64,000 nucleotides of DNA from positions 28,945,232 to 29,009,231 of the forward strand of contig CM070599.1 in assembly GCA_036346395.1 (NCBI GenBank). The letters run 5' to 3'. Origin of the DNA: Hsuehochloa calcarea. Taxonomy: Eukaryota; Streptophyta; Magnoliopsida; Poales; Poaceae. The notes beneath the pieces were generated by a model, which did not search any database, had not been told where the DNA came from, and saw nothing but the letters and a program-made list of their open reading frames with translations. Of this stretch, positions 10,401 to 21,501 are shown piece by piece. The number at the start of each line of letters is the position of its first letter. The first letter of the stretch is position 1. Both the position numbers and the translations under genes were made by a program.

Positions 10401-13400
10401 CTCCACAGTATCATTTAATGAACTAATGTACCTGAGCCGTACTCTTTGCTGCCCTTTGCTGACGAACATAAACCATAAGAGGCGTCACAACAGGTGCCTC
10501 CTTTCCAGCAGCTGCAATAATGTTGATAACCAAGTAATGACAGACCCCACTTTTATGCTTGACATCTTTGAATAGATATATTAATTAAGCAAGAATGTGG
10601 TATTACGAAGAGAAAGTAATGAGATATTTTACCTGCCCTTTCAGCTTCTTTCCTTTCAAGCTGAATTTCAGCACTTGGCAGATGCTCAGTAGGCTTTGAA
10701 ATAAGCTCAAGAAACTCCAAGTATTCCGGATCTGGTTATTTATCAAAAAAAATGCTAGCTAAGTTTAAAATAATGATAAATATGACAGTATGGTATTTAT
10801 AGGGCAAAAAATAAAGAAAAAAAATGGCTGTCTAGGACCTTTCATTATAGTTCCTTGACGGGGATCTTTCTTGATATTTGACTTAGGAACCTGTTGTGAT
10901 GGTGCATATTCCACGAGAGCTTTAAATTGAGCACCTGAAAGAAAACCATGGGCGACATGCATGGCACACAATTTAAACAATACATAGATGCATTGCAGAC
11001 ATGTGCTCTAGTGTTGAAAAAAAGAACTTTGCAAAATGATTTATGTTCCAATATAACAGACTATATGGATAAAATACTATCACGCCAACATAACCAATGC
11101 TTGCTTGCAGCCACCACCTCTGACCACAGTACATGACCAAACAACTTTGGACCAACAAGCACAGCAGGTCCCAGAGCTAGAGCTCCAAGGTACACTATCA
11201 TTATTAAACGATGTACTATAGCACTATGCTCCTTCCTTAATTAAGTGCATCTAGTTTCCTATTTAAGCATATAATAGAGCTAGAATATGAAAATAAGAAA
11301 ATAGTTTACCTTGAATCTCAATAATGGCAACATGCTCAAAATAGGCAGCCAAAAAGCTTATGATGTTACAGAGTGTATACAAAAGAATAGCAAGTTAGCA
11401 ACAGTAATTGATATATGATACTCCCCTGGTCACAAAAAAAAAGTGGTGTTTGGAGATTATTACTACCTCCAAAATGCAACTTTGACCATCACTATCTATT
11501 GTGATTTATTTGTAAAACCTAATAAAACTATAGTATCATGTAAGTACTTTACGAGAAATCTACTTATATCATTTTCATATGGCCAATCTAAATATTCGCT
11601 GTTGGTCAAAATTCAAATGGTTGGAGTGCACATTCCCCACGGTGACACTCTTGCCTTCATATTGGATCTTTAGTAGCGTCTTCGGGTCTTCCTACTGGAT
11701 ATTTTATTTGCTGCTCACCAATTAAAAGGGAAAACAGAATCCTAGATATCAAAAGGTTGAATACGCATTGGTCATCTGAGATGAACAAAGGCAATACGCC
11801 TATATGGCTATACCTATTCACTAGTCCTAATTAGCACAATCCAACTTTAGTTAAAAGGCTATGTGAATGCTCAAGCATCAAAAGTTAACGTCAATATGCG
11901 ATGTTGTACACTGATACGGTTGTTGCAAAGATCTCGTCATGTATTCACGTATAATGCTAAACTTATAGCACAATTGGTAGGAAGAATGCAAAGGGTGTAT
12001 CACTAATGAACTTATGTCTAGTTTGGACAGTGTTCAAGATGACATAATGCGAATATAGGTTTTGCATCTTGAATATAAATTGCATGAGCAAACAAACAAA
12101 ATAAACATATTGGATAAAGAAATGAAAAAATACCTTTTTCATTCACAAACACATGCCCATTGAAGAACTCAGCAAACTCAACAACGTCTTCTGGGCTCTT
12201 GAAGTTAAGGTAGAGTCGAGAATATCTATGATTCTTTTGGCTGGATAAACAACCTATGTTAGCAAATTGAAAAAATATTGACAAACAAGAATGTCATTAT
12301 CATTTAGCTTCCGCTGATTAATTATTACTAAATTTGTCCAAACAAAGCAGTAAATTACAATGTTTCAAGTAAAAATTTCGCAGACATAGCAATTGAAGTG
12401 CTAAGTAAGTCACAAGCTAACTAGCTACATCTAGACCATTGAAACTGCGAAATAGCAATTGAAGTGTTAAGTAAGTCACAAGCTGACTAGCTACATCTAG
12501 ACCATTGAAACTAGTATTAAACAGCCAGGGTAAGTTGCTAATCACTTACTGTAAAATAATTAAAAAAGAGCTAAATGCTACAAAAATAATTTATCTGATT
12601 TCTTCTAGGGAACTTGCTCCATAATAACCATGTTTTAAGAAAATCCCAGTATCCCCACACAGCACACAACTGAAAAACCAGAGCAAAACCTCTTGACTCT
12701 ATTAGCGGACATAAGAGCAAAATAAAAACAAACATTTTACTCTCACTGATAATATTAGCCATTTGTAGCTGCCATTAGAATCCCAGTTAGGTCAGTTACA
12801 ACTAAAGAGGTGTACTTAACAGGAAGAAAACTTACACAGTTTCATAACTAAGAAGGCGATACTATCCTCACTAATACTTCAGTAGCAACCAAGTATTACA
12901 GCAAATAACAACAACTAAATTACACTTACACAATCTCAACTACAATTTTGCACCACGCAGTTTACTCTGGCTTCACTCAAGGTTGCAGGGGACTGCAAGT
13001 GGCACAAAATTGTAAAGGTCCCCATAATCAGCGAGAACTACAAGTCTACAACTCAGTAGCCGATGGGTCAAAGCAATCTGTTCGTTGCTAGACATAATGT
13101 AATGCACTAGATAACGGCACTTGTCCAAGCTATACTTCTCAATTACAAGGATTAACATGCTAATTGCTAACAACAAAACTACACCAAAATTGGCAATTGA
13201 AATATACGAAAAAAAATCGGGAAAAGGTAGCGGCCTATCCAAAATTCCTAGGTTAAACGGCCGCGAATCCTATCCAGACCCAACGAGCGCCGAACCACAC
13301 ACACATACACACGCACAACGCACACACGGGAAGCTAGGTAGAGAAAACCAGCACCTGGCATTGCCGGAGCGGAAGCAGGACCAGTCGTACCGGCCGGCGA

Positions 13401-13494
13401 AGCGCGCGTCGACCTGGTCCACGACGGCCTGCTCCGCGATGGCCGGCGGCAGCCGCCGGAGCACCACCTTGGTGCGGTGCGCCGGGTCCTTCAT
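7440..13494 (-). CDS. UPF3: UPF3, nonsense-mediated mRNA decay factor (complete)
   Basis: Twelve coding exons on the minus strand: 13494-13355, 12240-12134, 10934-10839, 10731-10633, 10511-10432, 10340-10236, 9561-9462, 8596-8499, 8421-7959, 7870-7811, 7704-7586, 7478-7440. Phases close throughout, giving 1,506 nt and 501 aa. UPF3 bridges the exon-junction complex to UPF2/UPF1 and shuttles between nucleus and cytoplasm. Residues ~8-150 are the SMG4/UPF3 RRM-like domain (KVVLRRLPPAI, RLYLNFKSPEDVVEFAEFF, NGHVFVNEKG, then LVEYAPSQQVPK). The middle is basic and low complexity. RPDRGVWAPRR at residues ~386-396 matches the conserved C-terminal motif of plant UPF3, probably the EJC-binding site. 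The protein ends VWVQKSSSGS. The ATG at 13494 is the first after an in-frame TAG and starts MKDPAHRTK, as in other plant UPF3 proteins. Intron 1 holds a tandem duplication and intron 2 a MITE relic. Confidence 0.95.
11421..11695. mobile_element. Stowaway-like MITE relic in UPF3 intron 2
   Basis: The left end TACTCCCCTGGTCACAAA resembles the Stowaway terminus TACTCCCTCCGTC. The interior has the family's usual AT-rich blocks with TTTGACCATCA and TTGGTCAAAATT in mirrored positions. No matching right end was found, so this is a decayed or truncated copy. It lies between UPF3 exons 2 and 3 and does not disturb a splice site. Confidence 0.4.
12387..12515. repeat. 65-bp direct tandem duplication in UPF3 intron 1
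   Basis: The segment beginning ATAGCAATTGAAGTG at 12387 recurs at 12452, exactly 65 bp later. It runs through TAGCTACATCTAGACCATTG with only a few substitutions. The second copy is slightly shorter. Confidence 0.9.
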
Positions 13495-14050
13495 GTGCGC
13501 GCGCGCCGCCACCTCCTCCAACCCCTCGGGCCACACGAACCCCCTCCCTCCCTAACCACCGACGAGGAGGACCCCACACCACCGCACCGCCACAAACCCT
13601 AGGGCCGGGTCACATCGAGGCCTCGAGATCTGAAGGAGGGGTTAGGGTTTGGAGCAGCGGGCGGGGGAAGAGAAGGAGGAGGTGGGGAATTTTTTTTCCT
13701 CTCTCGGTTTCGTTCGCCGCTTCCCTTCTCGCGTGCGGCTTTTTTTTGGTTGGGGTTTGGGTTTGGGGGGATGGGAAATTGCGAACTGTCGGAGATTATG
13801 GGAGGAGGAGGAGGAGGAGGCGGAGGAGGAAAGGAAAACCGGAAAAGGCGAGACTAGGGAAAAAGGAAGGAGAAAAAAAAAAGTGAGAAAGAAATACAAA
13901 TGTGGGAGAAATCAGGGATTAGAACACCGCGGAGTACTTCAGCTGTCTAATCACAAAATGCTGAAGTCACTAGTTGGGCCGAGAACGGCCCAATTTGAAT
14001 CGGGCTTTTTTAGCCGAAAAGACCGGAAATTTTGGTTTATTTGGGCGTTT
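13495..14050 (-). promoter_or_regulatory. UPF3: UPF3 5'UTR and promoter region
   Basis: Upstream of the UPF3 ATG is GC-rich sequence with AAACCCTAACCCC on the minus strand near 13640. This is followed by a strongly purine/pyrimidine-skewed block (13650-13890; plus strand rich in GGAGGA and GAAAGAA, minus strand in CT). CT-rich tracts of this kind are typical of plant 5'UTRs and core promoters. Open frames here are compositional. Confidence 0.5.
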
Positions 14051-15170
14051 AGACGAAAAGGCCGGTAATTTTTTTTGGTTCGTCTCGGCTCAGCTGGGGA
14101 TGCAGCCCAATATAACTTAGGCCCAACCAAACACTTGTAGGCGCAATTGCACCGGACTACGCTACGCGTTCATTCTTTTTATCCGATCTTTTTTATTCAA
14201 CGGTTCTGATTAGTTATAGTTTTATCTAACGGTTATGATTAGTTATGATTTAGTTATACTATATATGGTAGTATAAGTAGTAAAATGTGAGAAAGATAGA
14301 ATTATAATTATTCATATAGAGATTGTATGACACAAGAGTAATATTTCCAATCCTAGTTCAATAAGTTATAAGTCTATAATAACCAAATAAATAAATAAAA
14401 ATTTATTATATCTTTAACAAATCAATGATCATATTTAATTTATACTACTAGCAGTGCATATACTAGAATATACTGTAGAATTTTTCAATCGGAATCGTCC
14501 CGCCAGTTTCCGGAGCCGTGATGGATGAGATGACCGCACGACGCCGGGCACTCCTGGGCAGCGTGCCAGGCTGCGTCTAATCCATCTTCCGACATCTTTG
14601 TAGAACTGTAATGGTGCCCGCCGCTGACTGACGACCGGAACGTGCAAGGATGTGTAGCGCTAGCTGTGCGGGAGCAGCAGCAGTGTGCCCGTGAAAACGC
14701 TCGATCTTCTCCCGCAACTCCTTGCTCCTGTCGCAGCTAGCTAGCTGTCGCCGCTCGTGCTATGGAACTCCCGTTGGTCGTTGTCGGGTCACGGCGTGAC
14801 ACGCTGGAGGTGGCGCCACCGCTCGCCGCAACAGCACCCCCCGTCGTCTGCACGATCGACGGGAGCTTCCGGCGCGGGCGCGCTTCTTGCAGAGACAGAG
14901 CTCCATCGACGAGCCCGTTCCTGGCGTTTCCTCTGAAACTCGAACGTTCTGTACTCAAATCGTATCGTTACTATCGTCACAGGGCACATGAAGTGAACAA
15001 CTTCTCGTTTGCACTCTCGGAGAAAGCCAGAAAAAACTACGTTCTTCAGCTAGTTCCACGGGAACCCATAAACAAAGGCCATCATCAATACCACCAAGCA
15101 AAATCATACAGCGGATATATGAAAAAAAAAATGAATAGGACATGCTTGCAAATCCAATATGAATGAAGTT
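14051..15170. other. Intergenic, no supported gene
   Basis: The left part (14050-14450) is AT-rich with a short repeated phrase (CGGTTCTGATTAGTTATAG, then CGGTTATGATTAGTTATGA, about 14201-14250). The right part (14460-15150) is GC-richer, with overlapping open frames on both strands (for example 14762-15166 and 14737-14958) that carry no recognisable domain. Confidence 0.45.
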
Positions 15171-15641
15171 TGTCGGGGAGGGTTTCCACACTACCTCGAG
15201 CCAAAATTATTACCTCGGATAGATATGACACATCGGGCGATCTACCCCGAGCGATGTTCGGAGATCCATCCCGGACGAGGTCTGGGGGTTAACCTCGGCG
15301 ATACGTGACACATCGGTGCGGCCACTACGGACCCAGTCCGGAGTAGCCATACGGTAGGCGAGGTCTCATTGACACCAGCATAGATGGAAGGCCAACAATA
15401 TCATGTATCTCGAACATGGCAGGACCCACTTGACGCGATGGATGAAAATACTCCCGGAGAAGCTAAGCCCCGAGGGCAACGCTGTAACTTCAGTAAAACA
15501 CCCCTGTAACTTTGACTACGCATATGCAATAAATCAATATGGCTTGTTGTGCCTATTCTCATTGAGGTCTTCTTTGTATCTTCGGTGGTCGACGTATCTG
15601 ACCAGAGGTGTCTACAAATTTACTGTCTTATCTTATCGACA
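15171..15641 (+). mobile_element. Solo LTR (TGTCGG...CGACA type)
   Basis: The segment starts TGTCGGGGAGGG and ends TTATCGACA, giving inverted TGTCG/CGACA termini over 471 bp. This ending pair is typical of several grass gypsy-class LTRs. A poly(A)-signal-like GCAATAAATC lies at about 15525. No PBS, polypurine tract or coding remnant adjoins it, so it is read as a solo LTR. AAGTT occurs just before it and again four bases after it, so a clean 5-bp target duplication is not established. Confidence 0.6.
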
Positions 15642-16258
15642 ATAAAGTTTTAAACAAGAAAACCAACAGTGGCGTTGCAAAGTGACTAGCTTCGTAGGAA
15701 ATACAAGAGTCAAGACAAGTTTGAAAGAATCTGACAATACAGATACAATGGTGAATCTTTTTAGCGCGTCGAACAACTGAACAAGAGAATTAATTATCTC
15801 CGGCACAGAAGGCTTAACGTACCATTGGTGGGAACCCCGACAGCTCCAAATTTGTCACGCTGGTCAGGTAGACGAAGAGATTGTTCAGCGAAGAAACCAC
15901 GCTTGCGTTCCTTCGGGCAGTGCTCGGAGCTAAGCTGCGCCACGAAGACACTACTGTTCAGGCATAACCCGTCGAGGTGCAGCGCCGTGAGGCGGCAGGG
16001 GCCGGGGCTGTGGGCGACCAGAGGGGGCTAGCTGCTCCACGCGAGCGCCAGAAGCGGTGTATGTCGATCGAGCACGGCCGGGCGGCGCCCGATGCCGCGG
16101 CGGACCCATCTGCGGACGGCCACGGAGTGGAACTGCTTGTCGGCGTACAGGCGGAACGTCTCCAGCTGCGACGCGGAAGCGCCGTGGAGCGCCAGCAGGT
16201 TGTCGGCGAAGTTCTCGAACCTTTCCAACTGCTTCACCGCCGCCGTGGCCATGGCCGT

Positions 16259-16449
16259 TGTTGGCCCAGTTTTCGGAAAGAACTCACATATTAGTTTTTC
16301 TCTGGAACATATACAAAAAAAATAAGATTAAGAAACGCTAGAAACAGATATTTGTGTCGCACACAACCTGCTCCTAGTGCTGCCATTTCACATGCAAAAG
16401 AAACTGAAACAATAAACACAAAGGAATAAGCAGCAAGGATTAATCAACA
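16259..16449 (-). repeat. 3' LTR of the deleted copia element
   Basis: This is the downstream LTR relative to the element's minus-strand orientation. It shares long blocks with 17484-17672 (for example ACAATAAACACAAAGGAATA). It abuts the G-rich tract at 16450-16465. Confidence 0.85.
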
Positions 16450-17483
16450 AACACCCCCTAATCCTTGACGCGATTTCTTGATTTCGTCGACATTACTGGC
16501 CATGTCGCTATCGCTGTAGTTGACAAACCGTGACTTTTCTAACTCCTTCGCGCAACGATACCATAGCCCGCGCATCGAGAATGTACCGAAGTATATGCTT
16601 AACTGCCTCATGTTGCCTGGTTTCGTACCCCGACCGTGGTGGCACCGTGCGTCTGCCGCGCCATGCCACCGGCCACTGAGCCACGCACCATGCGTGCGCT
16701 CCCGTGTGCGGCCCTGCCGGCTTGACGTCGGCGCTCGCCGAGCCACTGCGCGCGCTCGCAGTCGCCAACGTAGCTTGTTGCGCCGCTTGTCGCGTCCTTT
16801 GCGCCACGTCCGCGCCATCGCCGCCGGCTCGACGTCGTGCCATTTGTTCGCGCATTCGCCGCGCTTGCGCTGCGCGCGCCGAGGCCGCGCTAACGTGCCA
16901 AGCGAGCCCAGGTCGAAGCCGCCGTGCCCGCTAGGGGCCGAAGACACCGCCACCGGCCCCACGACTTACCGTGCGCCGCTGCTCCGTGACGCTTCTGTGT
17001 GAACTTCCAGAAGCCGCTGTTGGCCCCGCTAGCTGCCGAGCACCGCTGCCCATCCGCATCGTCGTCACGGCGTCCCACGCTTGCTTGGCCGTATCCTTCA
17101 CCACCAGTGTGGACAGCATGTCCGACGACACCGCACGGAGGATAGCAGATAGTGCTAGTCTATCGTCGCGGTAGTTGGCGTTGACAGGTTCGATCGCCTC
17201 CCACAGGCCTTGTGCCTGCAGGTTCGCCCTCATCACGAGCCCAGTCGGTGTAGTTCGGCCGCGTTAGCATTGGGTAGACCACCGATCCCGTCGTCTCCCT
17301 TACCAACCGCTGCACCACACGCTCTTGGCCGCCGTTATTGCCGGATCCAATATCGCGATTGCTGCTGAGATTGATCGTGCGAGTAGTGCTGCCGCCGCCT
17401 TGCTCTGGAGACGACCTGTTAGGAGAACGTGAACCGTCGCGCGCCACCGCCAAGGATCAAAGCTACTCGGCTCTGATACCAAA

Positions 17484-17672
17484 TGTTGGTCCAACTCCCG
17501 GAGAGAACTTATACATTGGCTCTTCTCTGGAACACACATAAAAAATGAGATTAGGAAACGCTAGAGACAGAGATTTGTGTTGCACACAACCTACTCTTAG
17601 TGCTGCTGTTTCATATGCAAAAAAAAAAAAAAACAATAAACACAAAGGAATAAGCAGAAGGATTAATCAACA
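17484..17672 (-). repeat. 5' LTR of the deleted copia element
   Basis: This is the upstream LTR relative to the minus-strand orientation. It is followed after two bases by the primer-binding site at 17481-17469. It carries a longer A-run (17619-17633) than its partner. Confidence 0.85.
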
Positions 17673-17949
17673 GCCGTGGCTCGGAACTCGAACTGCCTCT
17701 GGGCTCTGGTCGACGTCGACGCACGACGTGGGGCGCCACGTGTGCCGCCACCGGTGCGACAGCACGTTCGTCCGCACCACCTGCCGGGACTTGACGTGCG
17801 ACAGGATGGTGTGCATGCAGGAGGCAGTCCGGCAGGTCTCTCAGGCGGTTGCCGCCGGCGCGGGCTCGCTTGCCGGGGGAGGGCGCGGCGTCATGGGGGT
17901 TCGAGTTCGATGCGGTTATTCGATCTTTAAGAGATAGCGTCTCCTCCAA

Positions 17950-19074
17950 AGAAGAGATAGGAAGGAGTATACGATATCGTCAGTGGAATCTCATGCACGA
18001 TCCCATTCATCAACTGAGGCAGGCTCCATGTTATCCATAGCTAGCCGCACGTGCAACGGATCAATCCTTGATTGGTTCGCGTGGAGAAATGAAGGGAGAC
18101 CGGCCGGCCGTGGGACGTGGGCCGGCGCTCAGAGTGCCGTGGCAGTGGCACCGTGTGGCTCTGTGCCGGGAGGGGCCCAAAACTTCGCGTCGGCTTTTGG
18201 CAAAGCCCGCCGTGCTGCCGCTTCCGGTAGAAAAGCCCATTCTCGAAATGCAAGCCCGAGCCTGGCCCGAAAAAATGACCTTTCTCGTAAAAAATATTTT
18301 TTAAATTCTTTTTTAGAATAAAAATAATATTTAATTTATTTCAAGAATAAAAAAATAGTTTTAAATTTTTTTATTTCATTTTAGCGGGCTTTCATGCCGA
18401 AAATAAAGTCCCGAACTGGGCTCGAGTCGAGCCACCAGGCCAGGCAGGCACCCATGAACAGCTCTAGGCTCAACATTACTAACCTTAAAGGTCGAAGGAA
18501 AGGAGCTCCTCCTGTGTGGGGCCACATCACCGGAAAAACGTGCAACGTCGGATCGTCGCCAGACGATTGAGATCGCGTGGAGTGGATAGGCCCTCTAGAC
18601 GCGCGGATCTTCATCGGACGGCTCACGTTGCTTGGAGGAGCACCTCAGCATAGACCCTAATCCCACCCAGCTCTCTCCTCCCGTCTCCTCGCTTGCTCGA
18701 TCCCGTGCACCGCTCCTCGCCTCACTCCATTCCCCTCCGTCTCCTGACCCCTCCCTCTTCCACCATCGCCGCCCCTCTCTGCCAGCGCCGTCGACCCCTC
18801 CCTCTCCCCCCTGGTCTCCCTCCCCAGCCGTCACCTCCGTGCCTCCCCTCCCTTCCATCCCCTCGCCTCTTCGGTAGCCCCTCCTTCTCCCTACTCCACC
18901 GCCCCTCTCTGCCAGCGCCACAGCCCCTCCCCCTTCCTCCCCCGCCGCCCTCTCGATCTCCCTCCCCAGCCGTCACCGCTCCCTTCCTAGCCACCGCCTC
19001 GGCGCCTCCCCTCCCTTCCGTCCCCTCATTTTGTGCCCATTTAGGCCGCCGCCGCTGCCGCTATCACCGATGAG
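17950..19074. other. Intergenic; pyrimidine-rich tandem block at 18763-19027
   Basis: No gene is supported. 18763-18876 and 18891-19027 are degenerate tandem copies of a C/T-rich unit (shared phrases GCCCCTCTCTGCCAGCGCC, TCCCTCCCCAGCCGTCACC and GCCTCCCCTCCCTTCC). Open frames there are a by-product of the composition. 18180-18480 contains clustered GCCCG/CGGGC motifs around an AT-rich core and may be a decayed hAT-type element, but termini were not found. Confidence 0.5.
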
Positions 19075-19079
19075 GGTAC

Positions 19080-19576
19080 TGTTAGAATGATCTCGGGCAT
19101 TTGGCCGTTGCATTTGGCCCAACGGCCAAATGCCCACCCCTCCGATCGCGCCCTGATCGGGGGCGCCCAGCCCAAGATGGCTGGTGGGCCCCTGTCACCA
19201 GCGCCATATAAAGGAAGGGTGGGGGCCGGCTGCACGGGTAACGAGGTTCACCGTGTGCAGCCACAAACCCTAACCTACAAAGCCCTAGATCTGATCTAAG
19301 AGGGCGGCGCTCAAGTGACGGGAAGCACCACCGCCGTCGGATCTCCGCCGCCAGAGAGATCGCCTCCGCTCGGGACACGCCGCCGCCGAAGAGCCCCGCA
19401 CCTCTCCACCGAACGTCGCTGCCCTAGCGCAGACCCTCACTGACGGACCGCCATGGCCAACCCTACCTCCTCTACACTCGACGGTAATCCCTCTCTCTCT
19501 CGGTTTCTCTCGGACCCGACACAAAAAAACCAGATCCAATCCAAAAAGATCAAAAGAGATCTAACAAGATCTAACA
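19080..19576 (+). repeat. 5' LTR of the copia element
   Basis: It starts TG and ends CA. A 16-bp perfect palindrome arm pair (GGGCATTTGGCCGTTG and its complement, 9-bp loop) lies in U3 at about 19096-19136. A TATA box (CATATAAAGG) is at about 19206. It is followed after one base by the primer-binding site. Confidence 0.95.
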
Positions 19577-19577
19577 A

Positions 19578-19590
19578 TGGTATCAGAGCC
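19578..19590 (+). other. Primer-binding site, initiator tRNA-Met type
   Basis: TGGTATCAGAGCC lies one base after the 5' LTR and is complementary to the 3' end of plant initiator tRNA-Met, the usual copia primer. Confidence 0.9.
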
Positions 19591-20328
19591 AATCAACGGC
19601 AAAGATCCAAAAGAAAAAGAGAAACAGAAAAGAAACGGGCGCAAAACCCTAACCCTAGATCGGGTCTTACCCGGTCGTGAGATCCGTGCGTTCGCCGGGA
19701 GTCCTCGTAGGCGTGTGGTAGACCGGCCGAGCCGGGTGCTTGTCGGCGCTCCACGTTCGCCTACCGCTCGGGTCAAGATCTTGACGCCACGGCGCGTGAA
19801 AAAGCGCCGACACGAGCCGCTGACGGCGACGCGCTCCTCTCGGGGAGCGTGCACGCCGGCGAGAGGCTCGCGCGGCGCCGGCTTCCCGGTTTCTTCTCCG
19901 CGCCCGGCGGCGAGAGACGAGAGAAAGGGGAAGATCGCGAATGAGGATTAGGGTTTCACGGGGGCGCCGCGCGATCGCGTTTTTATACCGCCGAAAAAGT
20001 CGCTCAGCCGTCGATTGGAATTGACGGCTGAGATCGCATCAACGCGGTGCGGGCCGACGGAGGATGCGGCTGCGCTCGGATCCAGCCGTCGGATGTGAAT
20101 CCGACGGTACGAAACAACCCTAACTACGCGTGGGCCGAGCCGCACAAGAATGGGCCGAATCGATTAGAATTGGGCGAATGGCGGTTTACCTGATAAATCG
20201 GCGGTTTGAACGAGAATCTCACGGTTTTGAATAAAGAACTCGAAAATTGAATTTTAATTTATTTTCAGAAGTATTTTTTGAATGAATTTCAATAGAAAAA
20301 TTGTATAAAATCTCTGTAAATTTTTGCA

Positions 20329-20715
20329 CCAACGTGTTATTTTTCAGAGATTAAATATGTATAGTTATAATGCTTCTGATAATGAATTATTTTAGAATAA
20401 TTACAGTTTCCGCTGCAAAAGTTAAATGTTGATAATTCTTTTAATTAAATTCAAACCAACAGGAGAATTTAATTTTTTAAGAATTGTTGCAAATTATGAT
20501 ATTGTTATTTTCTGACCAACGTTGATAATAACAGTATTATAATTTTAAATAATGATTTTTATGCATTGTTTCTATTTCTGCCCAACGGTGATATAGATTT
20601 AATGTATAGATATAATTGATTTAATTGTATGTCGTATTTTTTGACCAACGTTGGAAATAAGGCATATAATTTTCATGTTTCGTTCTCACTTTATTTGAAC
20701 TAAATTTTCAGGCGG
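20329..20715 (+). repeat. Degenerate ~63-bp tandem repeat in the copia leader
   Basis: In the AT-rich leader upstream of gag, a phrase close to TCTGACCAACGTTGATAAT recurs. CCAAC begins at 20329, 20456, 20516, 20582 and 20645 (intervals 127, 60, 66, 63). A decayed copy (GCTGCAAAAGTTAAATGTTG) lies where a sixth would fall. The units are otherwise AT-rich and diverged. Confidence 0.65.
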
Positions 20716-20725
20716 ATACAACTTG

Positions 20726-21481
20726 ATGGGTTGTATCAGAGAAATCCCCACTCTCAAAGGAGACAATTATGGAGAGTGGAAGAAAAAGATAGACTTAGCG
20801 TTTATCTTAGCCGAGGTGGACTAGGTCCTCACTACCAAGACGACCCACTGAGCCTATGGCACTAGTGAGGATCAAAATGAGGATGATTATGCTTGGCCAG
20901 AAAAGACAGAGGATCACGCTCCCTCACTGGATGTCTTATGACCTAGAGCATAAGAATGGACCACAGCCAACAAGAAATGTATGGCTGTGATAAAGAACAC
21001 GATTGAGCCTGCAATTGTGGGCTCAATCGCAGACTGTGACACTGTCACAGAATACCTTGATAAAATAAAGAGTCAGTTTACTGGCTCTTCAAAGACATAT
21101 GCTACACAGCTGATTAAGCAGCTTGTGACAGAAAGGTATTCTGGTGGTGGCAGTGGAATAAGAGAACACATACTAAGGATGAGCAACTTGGCATCCAAGC
21201 TTAAACCAATGGATTTGGCTCTCAAGGATGAGTTCCTTATTCACTTGATTTTTGCTTCCTTGCCAGAAAAGTTTGACACTTTTGTTGTCAACTACAACAT
21301 GCAGCCCGATAAATGGGACTTAGAAAAGTGCATAGCTATGTGTGTTCAAGAGGAGGAAAGAATTAAATCCTCACATGGTGGATCTATCAACTATGTGAAG
21401 GATAACAAGAAAAAGCACTTCAACAGTACCTCCTTCTCAAGGAACAAGGAAAAACCTCATCCATCGGCCTCAACAGAATAA
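20726..21481 (+). pseudogene. Copia gag (capsid, UBN2-type), interrupted
   Basis: The reading starts MGCIREIPTLKGDNYGEWKK at 20726, the usual copia gag entry, and hits TAG at 20822-20824 where related proteins have Trp, with more stops before 20981. From 20981 the same frame is open to 21481 (MAVIKNTIEP..., LTSQFTG-like segment IKSQFTGSSKTYATQLIKQL, LPEKFDTFVVNYNMQPDKWD), which is the capsid-type gag domain. The zinc-knuckle remnant GHYKKNCPDY follows in another frame near 21526. Gag forms the virus-like particle for reverse transcription. Confidence 0.85.
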
Positions 21482-21501
21482 ATTTTTGTAGACAAAGATC
21501 G

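Larger units (their letters stand above)
16259..17672 (-). mobile_element. Internally deleted Ty1/copia element, TSD GCCGT
   Basis: Two direct repeats of 191 and 189 bp (16259-16449 and 17484-17672) start TGTTGG and end ATCAACA. They enclose 1,034 bp and are flanked by GCCGT at 16254-16258 and 17673-17677. On the minus strand the interior begins with the initiator-tRNA-Met primer site TGGTATCAGAGCC (17481-17469) and ends with a G-rich tract GGATTAGGGGGTGTT beside the other LTR. It retains a copia gag start (about 17453-16930, frameshifted; PMLTRPNYTDW, then NLQAQGLWEAIEPVNANYRD) and a 3' piece like the copia RNase H region (KHILRYI, GLWYRCAKELEK, FVNYSDSDMAS near 16600-16480). Protease, integrase and most of RT are missing. 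The LTRs have diverged visibly, so the insertion is older than the copia element at 19 kb. Confidence 0.85.
15815..17949 (-). pseudogene. F-box/LRR-type protein pseudogene, split by a retroelement
   Basis: Reading the minus strand, an F-box lies between about 17850 and 17690: RLRDLPDCLLH, then in a shifted frame TILSHVKSRQVVRTNVLSHR and WRHTW. The shift is caused by a 4-bp insertion near 17811-17818. The frame then runs toward ...FEFRATA and is cut at 17673 by a 1.4-kb retroelement. On its far side (16258 downward) it resumes with ATAAVKQLERFENFADNLLA, a segment usual in grass F-box proteins, then FRLYADKQF and RRWVRRGIG. Leucine-rich material continues between about 16020 and 15825 (LTALHLDGLCLNSSVF; SVTNLELSGF in another frame). 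F-box proteins are substrate adaptors of SCF ubiquitin ligases. With a frameshift, an insertion and later stops, this copy cannot encode one. Confidence 0.75.

Noticed and set aside
13270..14068. Several open frames around the UPF3 first exon, including 13334-13582 minus and 13649-14068 plus
   Set aside because: They are shadows of exon 1 or products of the skewed GA/CT 5'UTR composition. The UPF3 frame with its upstream in-frame TAG accounts for the region.
16444..17002. Long overlapping frames at 16444-16962 and 16520-17002
   Set aside because: They lie in the interior of the deleted copia element. Only the gag and RNase H matches are supported; the rest is GC-rich filler.
18595..19073. 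Proline/serine-rich and glycine/arginine-rich frames on both strands
   Set aside because: They come from a pyrimidine-rich tandem repeat and show no conserved protein pattern.
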